From: Ricordea florida
Taxonomy: Eukaryota > Cnidaria > Anthozoa > Corallimorpharia > Ricordeidae
DNA: 64,000 nt
NCBI GenBank assembly: GCA_949710005.1
Contig: OX453274.1
Location: 27,566,240-27,630,239, forward strand
Reading direction: 5' to 3'
The translations under genes were made by a program, and so were the position numbers. Shown here piece after piece: positions 52,296 through 63,968 of the stretch. Below the pieces are notes generated by a model, which was not told the origin of the DNA, ran no database searches, and was given only the letters and a program-made list of their open reading frames with translations. The stretch's first letter is position 1; every line of letters starts with the position of its first letter.

Positions 52296-52735
52296 TTATC
52301 TCGTGATGTTGTCGTATCGTCCCAACAGTTCTTGCATAGGTCGTCCCGTTTCTCCGATGGGGACTTTACAGCATTCGCATGGTATCTTGTAGACTGACGC
52401 CGTCTTGCTTGCTGGGGTCAGCAGGATCTTTTGGTCTGACTAGTCGGGATCTTAGTGTCGTGTCAGACTTGAAGACGGCGCGTATGCCTTGTCGTTGTAG
52501 GCTGTGGCGGAGGGTCTCTGAGACTCCTTTGATGTAGGGCAGCACCGAGGTGGACTTAAACTCTGACGTGGTTGCTTTTCTCGGTGCTGCGTTTTTGGTT
52601 TTGGTCACTTTCTGCAAGAAAGATGGGTGGGGTGTAACCGTTAGCGATGAGAACTGTCGATAGATGTTTCTTCTCCTGTGCTGTTCCTGATGGTTTAGTG
52701 ATGATACGTTTGGTCCGGTCGTTTAGGCACTCTGG
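52296..52735 (-). pseudogene. Penelope-like element fragment right of the Polinton
   Basis: The minus strand reads RVPECLNDR-TKRIITKP and KVTKTKNAAPRKATTSEFK, SVLPYIKGVSETLRHSLQR and a GIY-YIG start near the element end (GETGRPMQ). The same blocks occur in the plus-strand copy at 54400-54800. The 3' end on the other side of the Polinton (36291-36530) fits the same orientation. Confidence 0.75.
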
Positions 52736-52831
52736 TACCCACCAGAGGAGCTCGGAAAGCCGCCGAACTAAAATCTATGCGATTTCTGAGACAGCGAATA
52801 CGTCTGAGGTTGAGAGCCAAAGCAGATGCAA

Positions 52832-53015
52832 ATAGACCACTTTCATAATGGCGGCCAAACAAAATATTCTTTTGTTTTCATGGTAATGAGCCTTATTTGC
52901 CTCGCTAGGATGTACAAAATTCAATAGAATTTTTGTTCCAAATTGAGGCTGTGAGTCTAATTAACATACATACGAAAGAATAATAAATCGGCCGCCATTT
53001 ATGAAAGTGGTCTAT
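52832..53015. mobile_element. Foldback MITE with ATAGACCACTTTCAT ends
   Basis: The left ATAGACCACTTTCATAATGG is mirrored by CCATTTATGAAAGTGGTCTAT at the right, with GGCGGCC inside both arms. It separates the minus- and plus-strand Penelope copies. The first codons of the open frame at 53001 belong to this element. Confidence 0.75.
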
Positions 53016-55096
53016 GGGGAAGCCGAATCTAAGGAGAGAGATATAATGTCTGCCCTCTCCGAAGAAGATGCGAAGACTATACTAGAGAAGATAAGCCTCA
53101 ACACCCAGCGACGTCTTCGAAAACACAAAAGAGCGACAGAAGCGGAGTTTAAAAAACTCCTTCATGAGAAGGAAACATCCACCAAGTCAACTGAAACAAC
53201 TTATGTTTACCAAACTAACTGGGTTCTTAATTTATCCTCCAGGACGCTCAGCGACACAGAAACCACCCCACTGAAGAAAGGATTTAACTTCGCTGTTACC
53301 CCTACAAACAGTCCAGCAACAGAAATTATCGCCATGGGCGAATCAGCCATCAAACCACTCGACGCTGAACAGGCCGACACCGTACGGAGAACCGTGAACA
53401 GCGTACTTCAGAAGGCTAAACCACCAAAGCCCAACATCACGAAGGATATGAGAAACGCACTGAAGCTAAGAGGCTAAAAGACGACAACTCCATCATGGCT
53501 TAACTGGCGGACAAAGGCTGTGCGACCGTAGTCCTCGACACTGACACGTACCATTCCAAGATGTCAGCACTGATCAATACAGGACCGTACCAACCCCTAA
53601 ACGAAGATCCAACAGACCGCATTTGTCGGAAAGCCACAGAGAAGCTACTGGCACTAAAGCATAGTGGACACCTATCGGAGAGCGAGTACAACAAGATCAA
53701 ACCCAAACAGAAACAACCACCTAGGATATATGGGGTACCAAAAATCCACAAGACCAATGTACCTCTAACACCCAAAGTGTCTTGCATTAACACCTTTGCT
53801 TATGACTTATCGGGATTCCTAGCAAATATCGTATCTCCTCTCACAAGTACCTCCGACTTGACGGTAAAAAACTCAGGGGAATTCGCGTCCATCATCAGCA
53901 GAGAAACCATCAGCAAAGACGAGGTCATGGTATCCTTCGATGTAGAGTCGCTTTTCACCAACGTCCTTATACAAGGAGCAATACAAGCCGCGTTACAGAG
54001 ACTAAACAACGACCCGAGCCTGCCAGACCGTACAGCGCTCACGCCCACAAAGATTGCAGACCTCCTGAATTTCGTCCTGAGATCCACGTATTTCAAGTAT
54101 AACGGTTCTCTCTACGAACAACAGGAAGGTGCACCGATGGGAAGTCCTGTTTCCGCCGTCATTGCTGAACTTTACATGGAGGTGTTGCCATAGCAACCGC
54201 TCCTGTAAAACCAAGGACGTAACGACGTGGAGAAGTTCCTGGATCACCTCAACCAACAGCACCCGTCCATCCGTTTCACCATGGAAACTAAGAACGACAA
54301 CAAGATCGCTTTCCTTAATTCAATATTGACTAGGGAACCGGATGGCAGACTCCACACCACCGTCTACAGGAAGCCCACGCACACCGACCAGTACCTAGCG
54401 TATGATTCACACCATCCACAACCAGTAAAACGTGGCATTGTTAAGTGCCTAAACGACCGGGCCAAACGTATCATCACTAAACCATTGGGAACAGCGTGCA
54501 CAGGAGGAGAAACATCTATTTTGCAGAAAGTGACCAAAACCAAAAACGCAGCACCGAGACAAGCAACCACGGCAGAGTTTAAGTCCACCTCGGTGCTGCC
54601 CTACATCAAAGGAGTCTCAGAGACCCTCCGCCGCAGCCTACAACAACAAGGCATACGCGCCGTCTTCAAGTCTGACACGACACTAAGATTCCGACCAGTC
54701 AGACCAAAAGACCCGGCTGACCCCAGCAAGCAAGACGGCGTCAGTCTACAAGATACCATGCGAATGCGGTAAAGTCTACATCGGAGAAACGGGACGACCT
54801 GTGCAAGGAAGAATAAAAGAACACGACAGAGACATCCGCCTCGCTCAAACTCAAAACTCCGCCGTTCAGAACACGACACGCTTCGGAAAGAAGTTAAGTT
54901 TATTGATCGTGATAACCACTGGTACACGAGGAAGATGAAAGAGGCAATTCACATACAGGGTTCATACAAAAAATTGCAACCATTTTTCAAGGACTTTTCA
55001 AGGACTTTTCAAGGATCAAATGTGATTTTCAAGGACCCCAAACAGGAATGTAATTTTAGGGATGGCAAATACAAATAGACATACGCATATTCCAAA

Positions 55097-55507
55097 CTAA
55101 CAGTTTTTCAAGGCCACAGGTTTTTGCTCCATCTCGTTCTCTACGTTGTTCAGTACACTGGTCTTTTCTTTGGCAGTTCTCCTGAGAGAATTTGACTGTG
55201 TCATGAAACCTTTAATTCCAGTTGATTCAGCCTTTTCGGCTAAATTATCCGCTGACCTAACTAAAGAATCAATGTCTTCAGTCAATCTCCTCTTCTTTTC
55301 TTTCAGTTCCTCAATTTCATGCAGCAAAGACTTCCTCTTTCGATTTCCTTCTTCTGATTTCTTGTTTTGTCTTTGCTGATCCAGATACCTTTCATACCAT
55401 TTTCTAGCTGAAGCACATGAGGTAAGCAACGACTGAGTGATTGGTACATCCACTGGCAAACTGCCACCAACTGTATCAATATGATCACACACAATTCGTT
55501 GGGCCAC
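55097..55507 (-). pseudogene. Coiled-coil part of hAT-like element gene, 136 aa
   Basis: The frame has KRKSLLHEIEELKEKKRRLT and EDIDSLVRSADNLAEKAEST, a clear coiled coil. It lies inside the 54956-56434 transposon, downstream of the BED-like frame on the same strand, and is probably the C-terminal part of the same internally deleted protein. No catalytic residues are recognised. Confidence 0.5.
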
Positions 55508-55641
55508 AAGTGATTCATTTGACAGATTCTCAACCTCAAACTCCTTATTTACTGACCTCTCTCAACCGAAGCTTGACCATGATGAAGGACTAAAAGTAGC
55601 TGTACCACTTTAAACAACTTCTGGTATGACTCAGTGTTCAT

Positions 55642-56055
55642 TTAAGTGCCGAACAGGTCATCCAATCTGTCAGTACTGTATTTTGAAGTTAGAGACCTTC
55701 TCAGAACCAAAAGCTGGGAAGTGGTCCGGAAACCTGGTGTACTCCTGAATGAGGGAATGCTCATCATGGTATCTTTGCAAGTGCTCCCAGTATCAACATT
55801 TTCGCAATTTTGAGTTGCCAAAGAAGTGCTCATCTGACCTTCAGATCCTTTTCCTTTGAAATATACAGTGGTTGCTTCCCCAGTCGTGCTTCCCGCCATG
55901 TGTGAGCGTAATGCAATCTCATCCATCCTTGTTAAGTTGATAGTTTTGTTGCACATAATGCAAAATGCTTTATGTACATCATCTTTTACTTGCCTGACCC
56001 ATTTATATTCTGTCTTTGATAACCAACGAGTGTTAACACAAAACTTTCCTGGCAT
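55642..56055 (-). pseudogene. BED-like zinc-finger part of hAT-like element gene, 137 aa
   Basis: The N-terminus has NTRWLSKTEYKWVRQVKDD, then C-x2-C (FCIMCNKT) and a later H (LRSHMAGS), the pattern of BED-type fingers at the start of hAT transposases. A Ser/Thr-rich linker follows and the frame ends without a transposase core. Confidence 0.6.
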
Positions 56056-56910
56056 TATTTAGTGCAGAAGAGCCCACCAAAGCACAAATGATAGAATGAC
56101 TCAAAAAATACATGTGACATGCACAAGACCATAAAATTACATACACAACCGCTGGTCAATTTTGTTTTGGCTCGCATTTGGACTCGCACTTGACTTGCTG
56201 TTATCCTTAGTTAGCTTATTTTGCCGTGTTCCAAGTTCCTTGACATCAGAAAAAGAACAATAATGCAATGCAACTTTGCTTTCGACTCCTCCGCATTCAA
56301 ACGTTGAGAAAATTCAAGGACTTTTCAAGGACTTGTAAAGAAATTCAAGGACTTTTCAAGGATAAATTGAGTTCAAGGACTTTTCAAGGACTCCCCCTCA
56401 AATTCAAGGACTTTTCAAGACTGTGCGAACCCTGACATAAGACTGCACCCCAATAACATCAACAAGGATAGCGAAATTGAAATTCTAGAAGCGTGGATGC
56501 CGACCATCAAGAAATACAACAACAAACACGCGGCGAGCAAGCGGACCCCTGAGGAAAACACAGAGGGCAGGAACAATAGCAGGACCAAAATGCACCAATC
56601 AGAGCAGACCACACAGCTACCTAATGGTGAGCCGGAATCAGTCGACCCCATCGCCTGAATGAGACTAGCAGCAAGCAGTCGAAACATCGCGATCAACATC
56701 CAGTGACTACATAGTGTGACAAAAGAAAAATTTATTTCGTATATACCTAGAATTTCACTCAACAAAACGAGCACTGATTCTTGGTCACGTGCCCCAGATC
56801 AAATTCAAATGTATCCCGACAGGAAAGAAATTGCGCCGTTGTTGCTCGTGCGCCGAATACGACAGCAAGTGACCAGTGTATGACTAAATTCAAAATGGCG
56901 TGATCCTCTG

Positions 56911-57079
56911 ACTATATAACAAAGCACTTAATGGATGGTCCCTCGGTAAACTAGTTAGTGTTGTTTTCCCTCGAGTCCTGACGTTTCCCGAGACTAAGTC
57001 GAGGGAAACATCAGGACTCCAGGGAAAACAACACTAAATGTTTTCCTCAGGACCATACATTAAGTGTATAACACTTTGA
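56911..57079. mobile_element. Foldback element
   Basis: The outer arms (TATAACAAAGCACTTAATG and CATTAAGTGTATAACACTTTG) and inner arms (TAGTGTTGTTTTCCCTCGAG and its mirror near 57030) are inverted. It is noncoding. Confidence 0.65.
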
Positions 57080-57554
57080 CCTCACGCTTGACCAATGATC
57101 CATGTACCTTGTTTGCTTAGCTACATGGAAAGCTCCAGCAAAGCTGTTATACGAAACGCATAAATTCCTTTAACCACGTTAGCTTTTTACTATTATACGG
57201 TAAAAATATAGACCGTGACTTCACAAAATATTTCTCTATGGATACAGTTAATAACCTTGTCCTATCTAAGGGGTATGGTTGAATAAGACACACAAATTAG
57301 CACCAAAATAAACAGAGCAAGCGAGTGGCGATCAACAGTAGAACCATCACCTCAGTGAATACAACTTACAACACTAACAATATTGTAACAAAAAATATAT
57401 ATATGGATATATTTATAATATAAGCCCAGAAATTCCGGAGATTTGATTGGTTGATAGTGTCACTATTTCCGGGTAATAGTGGTATAACAGAAAAATGGAG
57501 GGTATAACAAGGTTATCATGACAACACTGAACACAATTACCTTTTTGCTTTTGT

Positions 57555-57733
57555 TTTCAAAAAAATCTCGACAAGGTTCCTGGAAAGGAAAGTTCGCCAA
57601 AAAAGCAGTAAGCAAAAATACAGTCAAAAGTACTAAGACGTGGATGAATGTTTGGAAGTCGTGGGCAGAAAGCAAGGGCTTCAACGACACCATTGTCAAA
57701 TACGAAGCGAAAATTTCTCGGCTTGTATTATAA
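57555..57733 (+). pseudogene. Fragment of DUF3504/Crypton-like recombinase gene
   Basis: The frame contains NTVKSTKTWMNVWKSWAESK followed by GFNDTIVKYEAKI, the start of the core-binding region of DUF3504 proteins. It resembles the KSTKVWVTVW part of the relic at 11755. The frame stops at 57733 with no catalytic domain. Confidence 0.55.
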
Positions 57734-59107
57734 ACAAATAATAGCATGACTTGTAGTGGTATTTACAACAAAAAAATACACATATAAATATATATTTCAT
57801 GGAAAAAATACCTAAGCTATGGAAAATGGTTAAATAAACAAGTTATTAATTTAAACTGTACTACTGTAAGGCTATAGGGGAAGCTGACGTTTAGAACGTT
57901 CACGGAGTGGCAGCTTACATTATCACATTCTTTGATAAATTTTTTGCGTGTTTCAATTGCCCACCAAGGCACAGCCAGCGTCTTTAGAAACTAATTACTT
58001 TTATACCTAATGCTCCTGTCCATCAACCACATCCCAGCTAGCCGTGAATTTATTTTACATTTTTTAGTGAATTCTGTTAAAAACCTGATTTTTGTACGAT
58101 TTTTGTACGAAATAAACACAACTTACTGAGAAAGGGGAGGGTTTCCTCATTTTTAATAGGAAAACCCGTCAAGGTTTCTGCGAATAGAACCCTTTTAAAA
58201 ACACGTTACTCCTTCTCAAATGTTTTTTAGTAGAGTCATTTTCTCATCGCTGAGTTTGCTTCTATAGTATTAACACTCACCCGGGATAGGATAATAATAA
58301 GGCAACGCAGGCTTACCCGCAGAATACCACTTAAATCTCCGCCACCCGGTCATCTATACACTTGGATGGAAAGAGTTTCTTGTCTAAGGAAAAGTGACAT
58401 GATCTGGGATCAAAGATCTAATAAGTTCAAAGCGTTTACCACTACACAACCGTCCACAGTATTACACTTCATTTCACCTTACTTGACGGTGACCTGACCC
58501 ACAACTTACAGGGTCCACTGAATTGCTAACGAGGAACTACCATCACCAAACGAAAACCTTTCACTTCATGTAGCCGCTTTCATTGGTCGTCGGCGTGCCA
58601 ACTTGTTTACATTACACTCACAAATACCTACGTAAAACTTTACAGTATATGGAGCCAATCCAATTGGCTAGCCCATGATTATGAATAAATTAAGGTATCT
58701 TGGCACGTTTTTCGATCTTCAGTATGCCTTACAATGTCTGAGACTAAAAGGCAAAGATTACCCCTAACTGATACCATCTCGTCATAACCTGGTAACTTAT
58801 CTACAAACTCAATAACCCGTCGTGATGACAATCGACTCTCTCGCGCTCCCGTTTGGGGAATTTTCCCTGTTTTTTTTTTTGGTAGAATCATCCAAATGTT
58901 TAAAACAAGCGTGACGTCTATAGAAACCACGAACACATGACCCTCTGACGTCATTATTTTGCGGTAACCAATAACAAGGTGCTCACTGACTCAACCTCAG
59001 ATAGGTCTCGATACCAGGGGACAATTCCCCATCTAAACCCCCAAGAGGTTAGCTATGTCGTATATAATATTGGGTACATTCGCTTGGCTTCTTTTACACG
59101 ATTTCTT
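57734..59107. other. 3' flank of PPP2R3, no other gene seen
   Basis: Possible 3'UTR of the leftward PPP2R3 gene near 59107 and downward. No domain is seen in the small frames (for example 58679-58954). Confidence 0.4.
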
Positions 59108-62020
59108 TTAATAGAAGTCGTCGTCTTCGTCATCACCATCGTCATCATCATCAATTCCTGTCACCATAGTCCACGGTTTGCTAGTGTTCGCAAAGCCATT
59201 TTGATCGTCATTTTCCAGCCCCTTCAACGCCATGATGTCTTCCTCGGGCAGGTCTTCGTCTTCTTCGAAATCATCGTCGTACATACTGGAGAGGGTGGAA
59301 TAAAAAACATAGTACACAATTAGAGCGACTTATAATTACCTGTCGTAAAACCAAAAGAAAAAGTAAAGTAATTACGCTGGCCTACAAACAGAGCTGCACA
59401 AAGTCGGACGAAGTACAGCAAATGAACGTCAAACTCTAAGCGGCTGGAAACGCGTTTTCGACGTTTTCCGCCGACTGACTAGCACAACATAACACGGAGA
59501 ATGATAGCTTCCAATCTGCCAGCTACTTCATATACATTTGCATAACCTTTTCTTTAAATGGCAGGTTTCGATCCTAAGGAATCAAATTAATGCGCTATAA
59601 TATTGAAACCAGTCTGTCGTGATCGCAAAGTGAACAGTATCGCGATAGCTAACCTACAAGCTTTTACTTCGAACAAACGCTGCATGTTATTCCCAATACA
59701 AAATCTCTAGTCGTTGCAAAGGCAAAGCGAAATCAGCGTACAAAAGAGCTAGTCACAATTAGTGTTAATGTTTCTTATGATTGGTGTGGATACTGGCTCG
59801 AGATGTTTTGTCCAATCGCCTTCAGCAAAAATTATGCAGAAGCAAAAGTTGGAGGGGAATTTCTCTTGACGCTGAATTGAAAACCGCTAGGTCTTGTCAT
59901 TGTAGAACCGTAAGACAAAACACACTCAGTGTAAGACATTGAATGGAAGTTATAATTCATGGAGTGGTAAACCAAGGGGTAGAAAATCGATAAAAATGAC
60001 ATCACACTTGTGATATCACTGGCAGCAAGAGAAAATGAGGTAAGAGAACGTATCTTCCATACTGGGTTCTCTTACTATGATAAGGGGACAGAATCTATTT
60101 TTACATCCGGAAACTATTTTAACTGACCAATGGCTGATGTCCTCATCCCGTGGTTGTAATTTCAATGCGCCAAGTGGAAACTGCGTAGCCATGGAACGAG
60201 ATATAAATAGATTCCGCGCTAAAAATAGATTCTGTCCCCTTCTATCAGACGGGGTTATGTTCTCTTTCCTCATTTTCTCTTGACTGGCAGGGTATAGCGT
60301 TATATATCGACTTTCTACCGCTAACTATTCGGTATACCACTAAATTTACTTTTCATAATTAAAAGAAAATTACATGGCCGCTTTGGAATACGAAATTTCG
60401 TATCTCCCCCGCGCAGTCATGTAACGCTCTACAGATTCGCAAATAACGATTGAAGTCAAACACACCATTCTGTTTGTTCATTGGCTCCTTCTTCGGCCAC
60501 TAATAGTTCGTATTCATCTTGTGCGAATTTTTCCCAATCAGACGGCTGAGGAAAGTCGATATCTTGTAATTCCTACAAAAACGTCCCACACAAAAATTAA
60601 AATAATAACAACAACTTTATTAACGTGTCAAAAATTACCTAGGGACACCTTACTACACATCGACATCAAGTACTAAATGATAAATAATTACTTTAAAATT
60701 TGAAGTATTAGTCACGTTAAAAAATATACAATTACACCAAATATTTACAATTATAAATAAAATTCTACCAATACTTACGCTAAATATTTACAACAAAACA
60801 ATCAATTGTTACAGAGGTAACATAACTTACAATTATTGGTTAGAAAATCAAAACTTAGTTTCATTATATTTTTCCTAAAATAATCCATGGAACCTGAATT
60901 TTTTTTACGCTATTACTTAGTTTAGCCCAAAGGAATGGCCCTAGGTATCGTAGACTGTGTTTCCCAAACGTTACAGAATTAAACCTAGGTATTACAAAAT
61001 CAGAATTTCTGAGATTATAGCCATGGGTATTTTTACGCGAGATGACGTAGTTAGCCAGCGTATAAAATTCGGTAGCGCATTCTTTTCGTCGTCTTGGGAG
61101 TCAAAAATTGCCTTGTTTTTTTAATTTTCCCGTATCCCGAGCCCGTCCCGAAAAAACATGTGTGATTTTTATTGGCTGTAACTCCAAATCACGTGCAAGT
61201 CAGGTTGGATTGCACCATGGATATCCATGATCGCACAATTAGCAAAAAAACATACTGCGTCAGCAATTTTAAACCAACACATCCCGCGTAAACGCCTTCA
61301 GGCGTCTTCTTGTTCTTAAAAAGTTCGCTCTTCACTTTATACATAAGGATCGCAATGTCGATTAATACACAGCAAAGTTAATCCCTTCAAGTCTCACTAT
61401 GGTGATCAACATCTCATTTCTCCTTATGATAATAGTACAGTGCAATAAACACAGGTAATAAGAATATAAAGGAATGATCAACACTGATGACCTAGCCTGT
61501 TCCGTGCTCTCAGATTATAAGGTGCTGAGCGTCACGAGTACCTCCATGAAAAACACATCCACCAAAGCAAACAAACAAATGAACAAAAAACAGCGAACAG
61601 ACAAGGTTCATACAACAATGAACACACAACCTAGAAAGCCACGAACAAGGCAAAAATTAAACAAGGACAAAAGAAACAACAACAAACAAGGAAAAAACCA
61701 GGCAAGCAGGGACAAAATAAACAACAAAACGGCAACGACCACAAACTTGGACAAAAGGAAGAACAAAAAAACAAGACAATGACAAAAACAACAAGGAGAA
61801 TAGAAACAATAAACAAGGCAGTGACAAAACAAATTAGAATAATTGAAGAAACAACACAAAGGCAACGACCAAAGAAATACCAAATAAGGTTTTTCACATA
61901 CCCTGACTGCAGCAAACGGGTCTCGCTGTTCAAACTCAAGGTATTTATCCAAGTTGAAGAATGTGTTGAAGAAAAAGAAAGCCAGTTTGCAGCGCTTCAG
62001 ATCACTTAGGGTAACAGCAC
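59108..62020 (-). CDS. PPP2R3: PPP2R3 homologue (PP2A regulatory subunit B''), last three coding exons
   Basis: Exons in order on the minus strand: 62020-61902, 60572-60466 and 59285-59108 (stop TAA at 59110-59108). Junctions are GT-AG and phases agree (2 nt carried in, then phase 0, then 2+1 nt). The first exon encodes TLSDLKRCKLAFFFFNTFFN then LDKYLEFEQRDPF; the second IDFPQPSDWEKFAQDEYELL; the third an acidic tail (MYDDDFEEDEDLPEEDIMAL) ending in an Asp-rich run. These blocks match the C-terminal part of B''/PR72-type PP2A subunits, which bring calcium-responsive targeting to the phosphatase. The EF-hand and N-terminal exons were not found up to 64000, so the gene continues beyond the window or I missed small exons. 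Confidence 0.85.
60018..60290. mobile_element. MITE family 2, copy B, with 8-bp target duplication (PPP2R3 intron)
   Basis: The element 60026-60282 begins CAAGAGAAAATGAGGTAAGA and ends TTCCTCATTTTCTCTTG. It is flanked by ACTGGCAG at 60018-60025 and 60283-60290, an 8-bp duplication typical of hAT elements. Inside is the second inverted pair GGGGACAGAATCTATTTTTA and its mirror. It is inverted relative to copy A at 8850 and lies in the last PPP2R3 intron. Confidence 0.85.
60573..61901 (-). other. PPP2R3 intron, AT- and A-rich
   Basis: Intron between the second-last and third-last coding exons seen. It includes an A/C-rich stretch at 61560-61800 whose plus-strand frame (Lys/Asn/Thr-rich) is a composition artefact. 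Confidence 0.6.
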
Positions 62021-63690
62021 CTGAACACAGGGAACAGACACTTGTCAAGGCAAGGTATATACAACACTAGGACGATGTCCGTGAAGAAAACAGAACAAAA
62101 CCTAGGTTTTTCTGGGATAAGAAAGTTTGATAACCCGCCCAAGAAATTTAAGAGAGATTCAGCAAACCTCAACGGCAAAAGCTTTTCAGCAGCCTACTAA
62201 ACAACACCGAATGACTAGAACAATTGAACTAAACAATGCAACTGTGTATTTATAAGTTCCGTCGACGAAACCTGCAAAAGAAACCAGGAAATTTGTACGT
62301 TTTCAGAGGAGATGATTGTACGATCGCCTTGCGAGAGTAACCCGGCAAATCGATCTCAATGACGTTTACAAAAAAATAAATAAATGAATAAATAAAATTT
62401 TCGAGAAATTAACTAATTCTTAGTACTTTGTAGAAGAGACAACTTGGAGTGAAACGTGCACTCGCAGTTGTCGTGTTGTTCTCAAGTTTTCTAATGATTT
62501 TATCATTAATCTACAGCGTAAATGAGGCAATATGATTGCAGGCCAGTTATAAAACATTGTATAATTCTAATACACTTTTATTCAACTACCTGGCTGTTTT
62601 GGTTTCACCATATCAAGCATCTGGAAAAAAAGCACAAAGCACAAAAGTGACGAGCAGTTCAACAAACTTTATATGTACCAGGTGGAGACGCAGCTTTATG
62701 ACACGTTTTGAATACGTGGCACTTGGTTCATATTGGCTATTCCGCATAAACTTTTCAGCGCGTTGAAGTAACCTTGGCGATACGGTTGCTTAGATACACA
62801 ATTTTTACTGCCAAGTATAATAGGTCACTTCACAGTAGTGTGCTCAGTGCGAGGTTGGAGCTGACCCTGTCTTGTTGTAAAACTTCATGTTTTTCACACG
62901 TAAATGATTGTTAAATAGATTTAGGCAAGCCTAAAAGCGGAGCTCCTCACACAGACCCTTACACATTGAAAATGCTGTCACTAAAGTTATTAAATACGCC
63001 TGGTGTACGCAACTACTTAAAGAAGATTCGATAGCTGAAATAAATCGTCAAAAAAAAAACATCTAGCTCGCGACTCAACGGAAGAGCCATTGCGCGAAAA
63101 ACAAAGCCTCGTTTCGGTTTAAGACCTTCTAAATATCCCGGATGACTATGGCCGCCATGTTGGGGCAACGTCGTCGTCGTCGCTAGGCTTACGCGCCCGC
63201 GAGCCATGCCGCTAGCCACGATGACCATGAAAACTCAAACGCATGGTTTTCTCAATTTCTATCCTCGCACGGTAGTTATGGGGCTCCGCTCTGCGGCTCT
63301 TCGAGCCGCTGTGGAGCTCCGCTATAAACACGGGCTTGCTAACATTGGAATAACACGATTTGCACATAAGAAAGGTCACCTTCAGCTTCGCTTCTACTCA
63401 AAGGCCAGGGCAAGGAGCAAACAACAGTAAAATGGTCTATTTCAAATCTGGGGTCAATTCACTAAAACCCTTAAAGGTGTAATTTAAAGGCGTAGCTATT
63501 ATTTTTTAGTTTCAAAACAATAGCTGAGTCACTGAATCGACCCCTGGGTGTAAGCAAGCATGAGATAAAGGTACTAACAAATGATACGTACGATTCAAGA
63601 TTCCAGGACGAATCTAAGGAGACACGGCCACAAAACAAGCCCGTAACAGAAAAACGTACAGCATAACTATGACGATGGAACATTACGGGC
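62021..63690. other. Upstream of the visible PPP2R3 exons; no firm gene
   Basis: I searched for the preceding PPP2R3 exon without success. A plus-strand frame at 63206-63430 (74 residues, Arg/Lys-rich, RSAALRAAVELRYKHGLANI) follows a GC-rich GCCGCCATG patch but matches nothing I know. Confidence 0.35.
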
Positions 63691-63694
63691 TAAT

Positions 63695-63833
63695 TATATA
63701 GGGTCCTTCTCCAAGTACCGGCACAGATGACGTAAAACAAGGCCAGACAATAAAAAACATGTCACTGAATAATTTACACACAATGGCGAAACAATGTGCT
63801 ACGTCATCTGTGCCGGTACCTGGAGAAGGAACC
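63695..63833. mobile_element. Foldback element with ~34-bp arms
   Basis: The left arm GGGTCCTTCTCCAAGTACCG then GCACAGATGACGTA is mirrored at 63800-63832 by TACGTCATCTGTGCCGGTAC and CTGGAGAAGGAACC. The loop is AT-rich. Confidence 0.8.
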
Positions 63834-63866
63834 ATTATATGTCTTATATATGATGAGGGAGACTAG

Positions 63867-63893
63867 TTAACCCTTTCACTCCTAAGAGTGACT

Positions 63894-63938
<45 letters not shown>

Positions 63939-63968
63939 AATGAGACCCCCTGGAAGTGAAAGGGTTAA
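63867..63968. mobile_element. ~100-bp MITE with TTAA ends
   Basis: It begins TTAACCCTTTCACTCC and ends GGAAGTGAAAGGGTTAA. The TTAA at both ends suggests the target duplication of piggyBac- or Kolobok-type elements. A second start (TTAACCCTTTCAATCC) begins at 63980 and runs out of the window. Confidence 0.75.

Larger units (their letters stand above)
54956..56434. mobile_element. hAT-like DNA transposon inserted in the Penelope element
   Basis: Ends CAGGGTTCATACA and TGTGCGAACCCTG are flanked by ACATA at 54951-54955 and 56435-56439. Removing the insert and one ACATA rejoins the Penelope frame exactly. Subterminal TTCAAGGACTTTTCAAGG repeats occur about three times at the left and five at the right. 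Two leftward frames remain inside: 56055-55642 with a BED-like zinc finger (FCIMCNKTINL, then LRSHMAG) and 55507-55097 with a coiled coil. A transposase core is not visible, so it is an internally deleted derivative. Confidence 0.88.
53016..56760 (+). pseudogene. Penelope-like retroelement (RT plus GIY-YIG), decayed and split by a transposon
   Basis: The plus-strand frames at 53016-53477, 53561-54193 and 54227-54772 give an N-terminal region, a reverse transcriptase (RIYGVPKIHK, VSFDVESLFTNV, GAPMGSPVSAVIAELYMEV) and the thumb. A GIY-YIG start (CGKVYIGETGRPVQGRIKEH) follows near 54766-54825. The catalytic YxDD part between the second and third frame is missing or broken, and frameshifts separate the parts. 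At 54955 the sequence is cut by a hAT-like element. The frame resumes at 56440 (RLHPNNINKDSEIEILEAWM) to SVDPIA and a stop near 56658, followed by 3' noncoding sequence shared with 36291-36330. Confidence 0.85.

Noticed and set aside
61474..62048. Lys/Thr/Asn-rich plus-strand frame and the long hydrophobic minus-strand frames opposite
   Set aside because: A/C-rich intron sequence of PPP2R3. Only the 119-bp part at 61902-62020 on the minus strand is a real exon.
63206..63430. Small Arg-rich protein gene
   Set aside because: No domain, no splice or conservation evidence. Kept only as a remark.
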